A stretch of 22,285 nt of DNA. Source: JAWLGW01 sp964569055. Its GTDB lineage: Bacteria > Planctomycetota > J058. The notes below the pieces were generated by a model. That model saw only the letters and a program-made list of their open reading frames with translations. It made no database searches and was not told where the DNA came from. Position numbers and translations under genes: made by a program. The first letter of the stretch is position 1; the number at the start of each line of letters is the position of its first letter. Of this stretch, positions 13,776 through 21,672 are shown one piece after another. The stretch covers positions 1 to 22,285 of the forward strand of contig CAZMSZ010000090.1 of the NCBI GenBank assembly GCA_964569055.1, written 5' to 3'.

Positions 13776-15500
13776 GTGAGGATCCACTCGCTCAGCGCCC
13801 TGCTCGTGCTGGCGGCGGCCCCGTGCTTCGCCCAGAGCAGCGTCATCTACTCCGAGGACTTCGAGGGCCAGGCCACCTGGCAGACCCACGGGCTGTGGGC
13901 GGCAGACGAGTCGCCCGCCGCGGCGCCGGGCGGCGCCGCCTACTCGGGCAGCCGCAGCCTGAACTTCAACGACGGCGTCAGCTACGCCGCCTCGCCCCGC
14001 GGCGCGGCCGCGAGCCCCGCGATCGCGGTGCCCGTGGGCGGTGAGGTCACCGTCCGCCTGCGCTGCAACTACCAGACGGAGACCACCGGCGCGCGGTGGG
14101 ACCAGCGCTCGCTCCTGCTGAAGGTCGACGGCGCGGTGGTGGAGCGCCACACCTTCGCCGGCACCGCCGCGAGCGGCTCGCCCGCGCGCTGCGGCGCCAT
14201 GGGGACCTGGCACTCGCACGAGCTGAGGCTGCAGGTCCCCGCCGGGAGCGAGCTGGTGCTCGAGCTCGAGTTCGACGCGGGCGACCCCTACGCCAACGAC
14301 TTCGCCGGCTGGTTCGTGGACGACGTCGAGGTCCTCGCGCCCGCGGGCGCGCCGGCCGCGGCCTTCCAGCGGATCGAGCGCACGACGGTCGACTTCCGCC
14401 AGCTCACCACCACGCTCGAGCTCGACCCGAGCGGCAAGGCCCGCCTGGTGCGCTCCAGCCCGACCGCGCGCTACCTGCCGATCGACGGTCAGGCCACGCC
14501 CGCCGAGCTGCGCGCCCTCGAGCAGGCCGTGCTCGCCGGCGACCTCGCCAACGTCGACCGCGTGATCCCCGACCCCAACACGTACATCGTCGCGCCCACC
14601 ACGTTCCAGCTGGTGGTGGAGGCCCTCGCCTACCGCGCCACGATCGAGGGCAGCCTGGGCGTCTACGGGCCGTGGGCGGCGCAGGTCGGCCCGGTCATGG
14701 ACGCGCTGGCCGCGATCGAGCAGCGCCTGCTGCAGAGCCCGGCCCCCGCGGGCGACGACCACGGCGACACCCCGCAGACCGCGACGGTGCTCGACCTCGA
14801 CCCCAGCGCGCCGGCCACCGCGGGCGCGATCGACCCGGCCGGCGAGGTGGACGTGTTCACGATCAGCGAGTTCGTGATCATGATCTTCCCGCCGCCCCAG
14901 GCCACCTACGTGTTCGAGACCGAGGTCGTGGGCGACATGGACACGGTGCTCGAGCTCTACGACGGCAGCGGCAACCTGCTGGTCAGCGACGACGACGGCG
15001 GGGACGGCCTCGGCTCGCGCGTGGTCTACACCACCGGGGCCGGGAGCGCGCTGTTCGCCAAGGTCCGCCACTGGAGCGCGAGCGGGACGGGGAGCTACTC
15101 GATCCGCGCCTCGCGCGGCGCGAGCGACGACCACGCCAACGGGCCGCAGGGAGCGAGCGAGCTGCACGTGAACGGCGCGCCGGCGCCCGGTGAGATCGAG
15201 GCGGGCGACGCCGATTTCTTCCAGCTCTTGCAGGCGGTCCCCAAGATCTTCCCGCCGCCCACCTACACCTACGTGTTCGAGGCGGCCCCCCTGGCCGACA
15301 TGGACACCGTCCTCGAGGTCTACGCGACCGACGGGGTCACGCTGCTGGCGAGCAACGACGACGCGCCCGGGTTCGGGCTCGGCTCGCGCGTGACGCTCAC
15401 CGTGCAGGCCGGCACGATCGGCTACGTGAAGGTGCGCCACTACTCGAGCAGCGGCAGCGGCAGCTACATGGTGCTCGCCAAGACCACCCAGGCGCCGTGA
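13776..15500 (+). CDS. secreted protein with two PPC-type beta-sandwich domains
   Basis: This 574-residue protein carries a short signal peptide (MRIHSLSALLVLAAAPCFAQ). Domain 1 (about 25-190) opens YSEDFEGQATW and closes GWFVDDVEVLAP, the pattern of a jelly-roll adhesive or lectin-like domain often found in secreted proteins. Residues 195-320 form a mixed domain (LVRSSPTARYLPIDG...). Two C-terminal pre-peptidase (PPC) repeats follow at about 326-448 and 450-572. Each has a DDH(G/A) start, an IFPPP-(x)-TYVFE segment, DMDTVLE(L/V)Y and a GSRV...KVRH(W/Y)S strand. No protease domain is present, so it is likely an exported binding or inhibitor protein. The GTG start was chosen from the strong AAGGAGG site and the signal peptide. 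The next gene overlaps its stop by 4 nt. Confidence 0.82.
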   Translation: MRIHSLSALLVLAAAPCFAQSSVIYSEDFEGQATWQTHGLWAADESPAAAPGGAAYSGSRSLNFNDGVSYAASPRGAAASPAIAVPVGGEVTVRLRCNYQTETTGARWDQRSLLLKVDGAVVERHTFAGTAASGSPARCGAMGTWHSHELRLQVPAGSELVLELEFDAGDPYANDFAGWFVDDVEVLAPAGAPAAAFQRIERTTVDFRQLTTTLELDPSGKARLVRSSPTARYLPIDGQATPAELRALEQAVLAGDLANVDRVIPDPNTYIVAPTTFQLVVEALAYRATIEGSLGVYGPWAAQVGPVMDALAAIEQRLLQSPAPAGDDHGDTPQTATVLDLDPSAPATAGAIDPAGEVDVFTISEFVIMIFPPPQATYVFETEVVGDMDTVLELYDGSGNLLVSDDDGGDGLGSRVVYTTGAGSALFAKVRHWSASGTGSYSIRASRGASDDHANGPQGASELHVNGAPAPGEIEAGDADFFQLLQAVPKIFPPPTYTYVFEAAPLADMDTVLEVYATDGVTLLASNDDAPGFGLGSRVTLTVQAGTIGYVKVRHYSSSGSGSYMVLAKTTQAP

Positions 15501-16282
15501 GCAGGGCGCTCCTCGGGCTGCTCGCGCTCGGGGCGGTCCTGGGGGTGCTCGGGTATCACCAGGCGGCCCTGCGCGAGCGCTCGGCCGCGCTGGCCCACCG
15601 CTCCGCGCTGGAAGCGGAGCAGGCGCGCGACAACGCGGTGAGCGCGCGCCCTGCGCCCGTGGCGCCCGACGCCGCGTCCCCCGCCTCGGAGGCGGCCGCC
15701 GAGCGCCCCGCGCCCGAGACCATACCGAGCGAGCCCGAGCCGACGAGCGACGGCGCGGGCGCGGAGGAGGCGCCCGATCCGGCGCCCGTCGACTCCGGCG
15801 CGTTTGGCGCGTGGCTCGACGAGCGCGTGCGCGGCGGCACCAAGGCCGAGCTGGCCGAGGTCCTGAGCGGCTGGCGGACCGGCGCGCGTCCGCGCGCGCA
15901 CGACCTGCTCGTGGACGAGGCGGTGGCTCGGCTCGACGCGCCGGCGCGCGCCGAGCTCGACAAGGCGGCGGGCCGCCTCCTCCTGAGCGCGCCGACCGCG
16001 CCCGAGCAGCGGCGCGGCCTGGCCGCGCTGCTGGCCCACTCGGGGAGCGAGCTGGCGACGGGCTACCTGCTCGAGGCGGCCGACCAGCTCGACGCGCCCG
16101 ACCTGGCCGAGGACGCGCGCGCGGCGATCGCCACGCTCGCGGCGCCGGCGGCCCTCGAGCCGCTCGCCGCGCGCGCGGAGGAGCCGCTCGGCCCCGAGCT
16201 GCGCGACGCGCTGTTGGCAGCCCTCCGCAACATGACCACGCCCAAGGCGCGCGAGCTGGAGGCGAAGCTCTCCTCCCGATAG
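15497..16282 (+). CDS. membrane-anchored helical (HEAT-like) protein, unknown function
   Basis: This 261-residue protein starts with GTG inside the stop of the PPC gene (GTGA overlap), so the two are translated together. One N-terminal hydrophobic segment (about 3-20, RALLGLLALGAVLGVLGY) acts as an uncleaved anchor. A short coiled stretch follows, then an Ala/Pro/Glu-rich linker (about 50-100). Residues 105-258 are regular alpha-helices rich in Ala and Leu (LLAHSGSELATGYLLEAADQL, AAIATLAAPAALEPLAARAEE), reminiscent of HEAT or armadillo-type repeats. No enzyme motif is seen. Its position suggests it helps place, anchor or fold the secreted PPC partner at the cell envelope; this is inference. 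Confidence 0.65.
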   Translation: MSRALLGLLALGAVLGVLGYHQAALRERSAALAHRSALEAEQARDNAVSARPAPVAPDAASPASEAAAERPAPETIPSEPEPTSDGAGAEEAPDPAPVDSGAFGAWLDERVRGGTKAELAEVLSGWRTGARPRAHDLLVDEAVARLDAPARAELDKAAGRLLLSAPTAPEQRRGLAALLAHSGSELATGYLLEAADQLDAPDLAEDARAAIATLAAPAALEPLAARAEEPLGPELRDALLAALRNMTTPKARELEAKLSSR

Positions 16283-16348
16283 CCCAGCCCTCTCGGCCGC
16301 TCGAGTGGAAAAGCGAAGCTGCGGGCGACCGCGTGCGTCCGCCAGGGA

Positions 16349-16376
16349 CCGCCGCTAAGCTGAGCGGCGGAAGGAG
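16349..16376 (+). promoter_or_regulatory. TAAGCT -10 box within an 8-bp inverted repeat, plus Shine-Dalgarno
   Basis: CCGCCGCT (16349-16356) and AGCGGCGG (16363-16370) form a perfect inverted repeat that encloses TAAGCT (16356-16361), a TANNNT box. AAGGAG (16371-16376) follows at 6 nt from the ATG. The arrangement could be a repressor operator over the -10 or a hairpin near the ribosome site. Confidence 0.45.
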
Positions 16377-16382
16377 CCCCTC

Positions 16383-16535
16383 ATGCGCACGCCTCCGCGC
16401 GTCCTGTTCGTCTTCGTCGCCCTCGTGTTCGCGCTCGGCGGGTGCAACGAGAAGCAGCGGCGCGAGACCCGCGACGCGGTCCGCGGCTCGGGCTCGACCC
16501 AGCCGAGCGACCCGAACGATTCGTCGAACCAGTAG
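16383..16535 (+). CDS. small lipoprotein (50 residues)
   Basis: An ATG with AAGGAG 6 nt upstream opens a 50-codon frame. It encodes a short charged N-terminus, a hydrophobic core (VLFVFVALVFA) and a lipobox LGGC with Cys21, followed by Asn22 at the +2 position. The mature part is only 30 residues, charged then Ser/Asn-rich (ending DPNDSSNQ), and is probably unstructured. This is the pattern of tiny lipoproteins of the entericidin type or of envelope spacer peptides, with no clear family match. It is convergent with kinase 3, 35 nt apart. The frame is short, but the ribosome site, signal and lipobox agree. Confidence 0.75.
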   Translation: MRTPPRVLFVFVALVFALGGCNEKQRRETRDAVRGSGSTQPSDPNDSSNQ

Positions 16536-16570
16536 TCCCGATCGCGCCCGCTGAGGGCCGGTCCGCGAGC

Positions 16571-18928
16571 TCAGCGTCGCGGGCGATCCGGATCGCCCAG
16601 GAACCTGCGCGCCGCGAGGACCAGCTCGGGCGCCTCCTCGTGCAGCTCCTGGTCGGTCGCGACCAGGAACGTCCAGCGGAGGTGCTCCATGGCCTCGGCC
16701 ATGATCGCCTTGCGGCCGGCCGAGCCCCAGGCGTGCGCCCGCGTCACGCGGCGGTGGAGGATCCACATGGCGGTGATCCGCAGGCGCGGGTTGCGCGGCT
16801 CGCGGGCGATCGCCTCGCGCAGCACGGCCATGGCGCGCGGCGGGTCGACCGAGGAGAGCACGAAGGCGCGCATGCGGTCGAGCTCGCGCACGAACAGGGC
16901 GTGCTCGGCCGGGTTGCCGGCCACCAGCTCGTACTGCTTGCTGGCGAGGTCGGCCGCGCAGCTCAGCGGGTCGGCCACGCCGCCGACCAGCCAGGCGTCG
17001 CTCAGCACGTTGCCGAGCACCTCGCCGAACTGCCGCACGAAGTAGGTGCGCCACTGCACGGTCACGAGGTCGCCCACCGTGTTGGGGATGTCCCAGCCCC
17101 CGCGCAGCGCCACCAACAGCTGCAGCTTGAGGATGTGCCACTGGGGCGTGGCCCCCTCGCCCCAGGCGTTCAGCTCGCGGTTGGCGCGGTCGAGGAGCTC
17201 GCGCGTCTCGGGCCGGTCGCCCCGGTACTGCTCGAGCAGATGACCGATCCGGTGGACCCGCAGCGCCGCCGGCTCATCGGGCGCGCGCGGGCCGAGGAGC
17301 GCGTCGACCGCCTCGTGGTCCTCGGCCAGGCGGAGCGCGAACGCGGCAAGCGCGCGGAACGCCACGTCCTCGCGCAGCTCGGGCGGCGCGGCGCGGGCGG
17401 CGGCCCGCGCCCCGGCCCGGTCGCCGCGGGCGAGGTGGAGGCGCAGGCGGAGGCAGGCCAGGGCGGGGGTGATCGGGCCCAGCGTCTCGGCCTCGCTCAG
17501 CAGCGCGTCCGCGTGGGGCTCGGCGCCGAGGAGCAGGAGCAGGCGGACCGGCGCCGCGCGAGCCTCGGGCGGCAGCTCGTCGAGGCGGCCCGCCCAGCGG
17601 CGCGCGAAGGTGGCGAGGGCCCCCTCGGCGGCCTCGTCGGACGCCGCTGGGCGCGCCGCGTCCCAGGCCGTGAGGGCAGCGGCGTACGGGTCGGGCGCGG
17701 CCGGGTCGAGCGCGCGCAAGGCGGCCAGGAGCGGGCTCACCGCTCCGTCCGCCCCGGCGGGCTCCTCGGCGCCGCTCGCCTCGGGCGCGCCCGCCGGGCG
17801 GGGCGGCGGGACCGCGGCCCACAGGAGCGCCGCCGCCAGCGGGGCGAGCAGGATCAGGCGCCGCGACGCGAGCCGGCGGGCCGCGTGGCTGGCCCACGAG
17901 CGGCGCCCCGCCAGCACCCGCTCGAGGTCGTCGGCCAGCGCGCTCGCGCCGGGGTAGCGCGCCTCGCGCTCCTTGGCGAGCGCGCGCAGACACACGGCCT
18001 CGAGCTCTTCGGGCACCTCGGGCGCCAGCGCGCGCGGCGGGAGCGGCGGCTCGAACAGGACCTGCCGGATCACCTCGAACACGCTCGGCCCGTCGAACGG
18101 GCGCCGCCCCGTGAGGCACTGGTAGAGCACCACCCCCAGCCCGTAGACGTCGGTGCGCTCGTCCACCTCGCGCGGCGTCCCCGCCGCCTGCTCGGGCGCC
18201 ATGGCGGCGGGTGTGCCCAGGAAGGCGTTGCTGCGGGTGAGCGTGGCCTCGCCCGCCACGTGGGCCAGGCCGAAGTCGACCAGCTTCGGCGTCCCCTGCT
18301 CGTCGAACAGCACGTTCTCCGGCTTGATGTCCCGGTGGAGCACCCCCGCCGCGTGGACGTGCGCCAGCCCGCGCGCCAGGTCGCGCACCAGGCGCGCCGC
18401 CTCGAGCGGCGGCAGCGGCCCGTCCCCGATCCGGCGGGCGAGGTCGCCGCCAGCCGCGAGGTCCATGGCGAGGTACAGCAAGCCGTCCTGCTCCTCGAGG
18501 GCGTGGACCCGCACCACGTTGGGGTGCGCGTCGGCCGCCGCCTGCGCCCGCCCCTCGCGCCGGAACCGCTCCAGTCGCTCGGGCTCCTCGCCGCAGGGGA
18601 GCACCTTCACGGCGTGCTCCACCCCGAGCGCCTCGTGCCGCGCGGCGAACACCGTCCCCATGCCGCCCGCGCCGAGCTCTCGCACGAGCAGGTACGGCCC
18701 GAGCCGCCGGCCGGGCGCAGGCGGCGCCCCGATCCGCGCCAGCACGGCGCGCAGGCGGGCCTCGTCCACGAGGTCGCGCTCGCGCAGGACGGCCGCCAGC
18801 GTGCCGCCGCTCGCGCGGCGCGCCCGAGCGGCCGCGAGCGCCCCCGCCAGCGCCTCGGGCTCGATCGCGCCCTCCGCCAGCAGCAGCTCGGCCAGGTAGG
18901 TGTCGGCCCCGCGCGCGAACGGCTCCAC
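16571..18928 (-). CDS. membrane Ser/Thr protein kinase with N-terminal GspE-N-like domain (kinase 3)
   Basis: This 785-residue kinase differs from kinases 1 and 2. Residues 8-65 (YLAELLLAEGAIEPEALAGA, VLRERDLVDEARLRAVLARI) resemble the small helical domain at the N-terminus of type II secretion ATPases, which often precedes planctomycete kinases. The kinase domain (about 78-340) has LGAGGMGTVF (86-95), ATP Lys108 in AVKVL, HRDIKPEN with Asp200, DFG Asp218 and GTPAAMAPEQ around 238-247; all catalytic residues are intact. One membrane span lies at about 357-373, and a long helical, probably TPR-bearing tail of some 400 residues follows. The GTG at 18928 was chosen over an ATG 126 bases upstream because a promoter-like element ends 6 nt before it and the upstream residues look non-coding. 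Confidence 0.92.
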   Translation of the reverse strand: MEPFARGADTYLAELLLAEGAIEPEALAGALAAARARRASGGTLAAVLRERDLVDEARLRAVLARIGAPPAPGRRLGPYLLVRELGAGGMGTVFAARHEALGVEHAVKVLPCGEEPERLERFRREGRAQAAADAHPNVVRVHALEEQDGLLYLAMDLAAGGDLARRIGDGPLPPLEAARLVRDLARGLAHVHAAGVLHRDIKPENVLFDEQGTPKLVDFGLAHVAGEATLTRSNAFLGTPAAMAPEQAAGTPREVDERTDVYGLGVVLYQCLTGRRPFDGPSVFEVIRQVLFEPPLPPRALAPEVPEELEAVCLRALAKEREARYPGASALADDLERVLAGRRSWASHAARRLASRRLILLAPLAAALLWAAVPPPRPAGAPEASGAEEPAGADGAVSPLLAALRALDPAAPDPYAAALTAWDAARPAASDEAAEGALATFARRWAGRLDELPPEARAAPVRLLLLLGAEPHADALLSEAETLGPITPALACLRLRLHLARGDRAGARAAARAAPPELREDVAFRALAAFALRLAEDHEAVDALLGPRAPDEPAALRVHRIGHLLEQYRGDRPETRELLDRANRELNAWGEGATPQWHILKLQLLVALRGGWDIPNTVGDLVTVQWRTYFVRQFGEVLGNVLSDAWLVGGVADPLSCAADLASKQYELVAGNPAEHALFVRELDRMRAFVLSSVDPPRAMAVLREAIAREPRNPRLRITAMWILHRRVTRAHAWGSAGRKAIMAEAMEHLRWTFLVATDQELHEEAPELVLAARRFLGDPDRPRR

Positions 18929-18934
18929 GCGCCC

Positions 18935-18962
18935 AGTGTGCGCGCTGGCGGACGGCAGGCAA
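18935..18962 (-). promoter_or_regulatory. promoter of kinase 3, probably leaderless
   Basis: On the minus strand TTGCCT (18962-18957), a 16-nt spacer and CACACT (18940-18935) are followed by 6 nt and the GTG at 18928. The -10 keeps the A at position 2 and the final T of the TANNNT pattern. Confidence 0.5.
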
Positions 18963-18987
18963 GCGCTCGCCCGCACGGGCACGGCTG

Positions 18988-19049
18988 GTGACGCGCCGGG
19001 AATCGCCCGGCGACAATCGCGCCCGCGCGGGCGACCCCCGCGCGGAGGG
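18988..19049 (+). promoter_or_regulatory. promoter and operator-like repeats of methyltransferase operon
   Basis: GTGACG (18988-18993) and GACAAT (19012-19017) are a possible -35 and -10 with an 18-nt spacer. The spacer is filled by a perfect inverted repeat, CGCCGGG-AATCG-CCCGGCG (18994-19012). A 12-bp palindrome GCCCGCGCGGGC (19021-19032) lies at the expected start of transcription. GGAGGG (19044-19049) is a Shine-Dalgarno site only 3 nt from the ATG. Confidence 0.4.
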
Positions 19050-19052
19050 TGC

Positions 19053-20465
19053 ATGGCGAGCCCGCGCGTGCCCGGCTGGGGCTTCCTCCTCGAGGGGCGG
19101 CGTCGCCTCTCGGCGTCGTTCCTGTGGGAGCTGCAGCGCGCGTTCTACGAGCGCGAGGGGGCCGACGCCTGGCGCAGCCGCGGCGTGCCGTCGTACGTGA
19201 CGAGCAACCCGTTCGTGGCGGGGCGCTACGCGCGGGTGATCCACTCGCTCCTGGCGGAGCGGCGCGGCGACGCGAGCGAGGCGCCGCTGCACGTGGTCGA
19301 GCTGGCGGCCGGGTCGGGGGAGCTCGGGTTCCACCTCGCGCGCGAGCTCGAGGAGCTGCTCGCGGCCGAGCCGCTGCCCGGCTGCCCGCGCCCGCGGCTG
19401 GTCCTGACCGACCTCGCCGAGCGCAACGTGACCGCCTGGCTGGCGGAGCCGGCGCTCGCGCCGTTCTTCGAGCGCGGCCTGCTCGACGTGGCGCGGTTCG
19501 ACGCGGCCAGCGACGGCGAGCTCCACCTGCGCCGCTCGGGGGAGGTGCTGCGGCCCGGCGCCAGCCCGCACCCGCTGGTGTGCGTCGCGCACTACCTCCT
19601 CGACTCGCTCCCCCAGGACGCGTTCGCCGCGCGCGGCGGGCGCCTGTTCGAGCGGCCGGTCAACGTCACCTCCAGCCGTCCCGAGCCCGACCTCGCCGAC
19701 CCGCGCGCGCTGGTGCGCATGCGCCTGCGCTTCGAGGAGGCGCCCGCCGGCCCCGCGCCGTACGGCGAGCCCGAGCTCGACGGCCTGCTGGCGGAGTACG
19801 CCGCGCGCTTGCAGGACGCCGCCTTCCTGTGGCCGGTCGTCGCGCTCCGGCTCGGGCAGCGGCTGTGGGAGCTCGCGGGCGGCCGGCTGGTGTGGCTGGT
19901 GGCCGACAAGGCGACCTCCACCCTGGAGGAGCTCGAGGGACAGGGGGACCCCCACGTGGCGCTCCACGACGGCTGCTTCTCGCTGGCGGTCGACCTGTAC
20001 GCCCTCGGCCGCTGGGCGGAGCGGCGCGGCGGCGCGGCGCTGCTCCCCAGCCGGCGGGCGGACGTGCTCGAGCTCGGCGCGCTCGTCGGGCCGGACTCGG
20101 TCGGCGCCCGCACGCGCCGCCTGCTGAGCGAGCTGGTCGAGGGGTTCGGCCCGAGCGACTACCTGACCCTGGTCGACCGGCGCGCGTCCGCCGAGGCGGT
20201 CGAGCCCGAGGCGCTCCTGGCGCTCCTGCGGCTGGGAGGCGACGACCCGTGGGTCGTGGCCCGGCTGGGCCCGCGGGTCCCGTCCGCCCGCCTGGCCGCG
20301 GCCGCGCCCGGCCTGGCGGCGCAGCTCGAGGCGGCCCTGACCCGCGCCAGCGCGCGCCACTACCCGCTGGTCGGGCCGGCCGACCTGGCGGAAGTCTGCG
20401 CGCGGCTGCGGGCCGGCCTCGGCTCGGCGGGCGCGAGCCAGGACCGCAGCGCGGGCGTATCGTGA
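19053..20465 (+). CDS. SAM-dependent methyltransferase, MidA/DUF185-like
   Basis: This 470-residue protein has a class I methyltransferase core. Motif I is VVELAAGSGELGFHL (81-95), the motif II acidic end is LVLTD with Asp120, and VCVAHYLLDSLPQDAF (176-191) resembles the 'NExxDxxP' segment of the MidA/NDUFAF7 (DUF185) family. The preceding VTSNPFVAGRYARVI (49-63) occupies the place of the DUF185 'TSPEIS..FG' motif. Mitochondrial members methylate an Arg of a complex I subunit; whether this distant relative does so is unknown. The C-terminal third (about 330-470) is helical and unlike any domain I recognise. It is probably cytoplasmic. The next gene starts 4 nt after its stop, so the two are likely co-transcribed. 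Alternative: another class I methyltransferase group. Confidence 0.65.
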   Translation: MASPRVPGWGFLLEGRRRLSASFLWELQRAFYEREGADAWRSRGVPSYVTSNPFVAGRYARVIHSLLAERRGDASEAPLHVVELAAGSGELGFHLARELEELLAAEPLPGCPRPRLVLTDLAERNVTAWLAEPALAPFFERGLLDVARFDAASDGELHLRRSGEVLRPGASPHPLVCVAHYLLDSLPQDAFAARGGRLFERPVNVTSSRPEPDLADPRALVRMRLRFEEAPAGPAPYGEPELDGLLAEYAARLQDAAFLWPVVALRLGQRLWELAGGRLVWLVADKATSTLEELEGQGDPHVALHDGCFSLAVDLYALGRWAERRGGAALLPSRRADVLELGALVGPDSVGARTRRLLSELVEGFGPSDYLTLVDRRASAEAVEPEALLALLRLGGDDPWVVARLGPRVPSARLAAAAPGLAAQLEAALTRASARHYPLVGPADLAEVCARLRAGLGSAGASQDRSAGVS

Positions 20466-20469
20466 GGGC
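20458..20469 (+). promoter_or_regulatory. TANNNT box at start of RMD1-like gene
   Basis: TATCGT (20458-20463) overlaps the end of the methyltransferase gene and lies 6 nt before the GTG at 20470. It may give the second gene its own leaderless transcript. No -35 hexamer is visible. Confidence 0.4.
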
Positions 20470-21597
20470 GTGCTGAGCGCTCCTGCCTCCGAATCGCTGG
20501 TCCTCGAACGAGCCTCGATCATCCGGACCGTCCTGTTCGACGTGGGCGACGAGCTGGTGCTCGAGCGCGCCGAGGCGCTCCTCTCGGCCGGGGAGCCGAC
20601 GCAGCGCCTGCGCCTGTCCCGCACGGGCGCCGACTCGCTCGCGATCAAGTCGCTCCCGCTCGACGTCGGCCTCGAGCCGGCGGAGGTCGAGCTCGAGGGC
20701 GGGCAGCGGCTCAAGCGCACGTCGACCCGGCTGTACGACTACGGCACGGTGGCCGTGCGCTACCGCTACCAGATCCAGCCCGGCGCCACGCTCGCCGAGC
20801 TGCTCCCGCTCCTGAGCGAGCTGTACGACTCGCCGCGCCCCCAGGCGGACGCGCGGGCCGTGGTGGACGCGCTGCTGCCGCGCCTGGGCGACGCGCTGCT
20901 GCGCGGCGCGCTCCGCCCGAGCGCCATGGTGTACACGGTGATCTACGTGGAGGCGTTCGCCGGGCACCCGACCGCGGCCGAGGTGCTCGGGCAGCGCGAC
21001 GTGCTCGCCAAGCTGCTGCAGGGCGAGGTGGCCGAGCGGCCCATGGCGGCCGGCGAGCTGGTGGAGCGGCTGCGCTGCGCGTTCTCCTACCTCGACGACG
21101 ACCTGGTGCTGGTCGACTCCGAGGTGGCGTTCGTGCTCGAGCCGACCGGGACCGAGGACGTGGTCGACGTGCTCGAGTTCGCGGCCGCGCACCTGATCAA
21201 CCTGCGCAGCTACGACGAGCTGCTCGATCAGGAGCTGGAGCGGATCTTCGACGACGTGTTCGGCGTGCGGTCGCCCAAGCGGCTGCTGTGGAGCCCCTAC
21301 GGCCCGCTGGTGCGGCAAGTCCAGCGCCGCTGGCTCGAGATCACCGAGGTCACCGAGCGGCTCGACAACTCGGTCAAGGTGGTCGGCGACGCCTACCTGG
21401 CGCGGGTCTACCGCGGCGCCGTCGAGCGGTTCGGGATCCCGCTGTGGCGCGACGCGGTGCTGCGCAAGCAGAGCCGCGTGGCCCAAATGTACGAGCTGTT
21501 CATGGGGCAGCTCGAGACGCGCCGCACCATGCTCCTCGAGCTCGCGATCGTGATCCTGATCGTGCTCGAGATCGTGCTGTTCTTCGACACGAAGTGA
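20470..21597 (+). CDS. RMD1/DUF155-like membrane protein
   Basis: This 375-residue protein carries the features of the RMD1/YagE (DUF155) family. The segment LYDYGTVAVRYRYQI (88-102) corresponds to the family's 'FDFGV.VFW' strand. Acidic helical segments follow, and the protein ends in a single C-terminal membrane anchor (about 354-371, LLELAIVILIVLEIVLFF) with a short tail. In the family this C-terminal hydrophobic helix follows a long helical hairpin, here about 300-350. Family members in yeast and mitochondria are inner-membrane proteins needed for organelle function; no biochemical activity is settled. The assignment rests on the overall pattern and C-terminal anchor, so confidence is moderate. 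The gene is tightly linked to the methyltransferase (4-nt gap), suggesting a joint role at the membrane. Confidence 0.55.
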   Translation: MLSAPASESLVLERASIIRTVLFDVGDELVLERAEALLSAGEPTQRLRLSRTGADSLAIKSLPLDVGLEPAEVELEGGQRLKRTSTRLYDYGTVAVRYRYQIQPGATLAELLPLLSELYDSPRPQADARAVVDALLPRLGDALLRGALRPSAMVYTVIYVEAFAGHPTAAEVLGQRDVLAKLLQGEVAERPMAAGELVERLRCAFSYLDDDLVLVDSEVAFVLEPTGTEDVVDVLEFAAAHLINLRSYDELLDQELERIFDDVFGVRSPKRLLWSPYGPLVRQVQRRWLEITEVTERLDNSVKVVGDAYLARVYRGAVERFGIPLWRDAVLRKQSRVAQMYELFMGQLETRRTMLLELAIVILIVLEIVLFFDTK

Positions 21598-21625
21598 GGG
21601 AGCAGGTCCTGCTGCGGGTTCCATT

Positions 21626-21654
21626 GGCCGCGCCGAGCGCCGAGAATCGCGGCC
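21626..21654. terminator. hairpin between RMD1-like gene and MscK-like gene
   Basis: GGCCGCG (21626-21632) and CGCGGCC (21648-21654) form a 7-bp stem with a 15-nt loop. A shorter interrupted palindrome, AGCAGG-T-CCTGCT (21601-21613), directly follows the stop. Neither is followed by a T-run; they may be terminators or regulatory sites of the next gene. Confidence 0.35.
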
Positions 21655-21660
21655 CCCCGG

Positions 21661-21667
21661 AGGAGGA
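21661..21667 (+). promoter_or_regulatory. Shine-Dalgarno of MscK-like gene
   Basis: AGGAGGA lies 5 nt before the ATG at 21673 and fixes that start, giving a complete signal peptide. Confidence 0.7.
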
Positions 21668-21672
21668 CCCTG

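Noticed and set aside
13734..17141. Open frame of 1135 codons on the minus strand
   Set aside because: It runs antisense through the PPC, helical, lipoprotein and kinase 3 genes, with Arg/Ala/Gly-rich composition and no domains. It is a by-product of very high GC content.
17274..20720. Open frame of 1148 codons on the minus strand, and an 849-codon + frame at 16442-18991
   Set aside because: Both are alternative frames of kinase 3 and the methyltransferase gene; their translation is low-complexity, without motifs.
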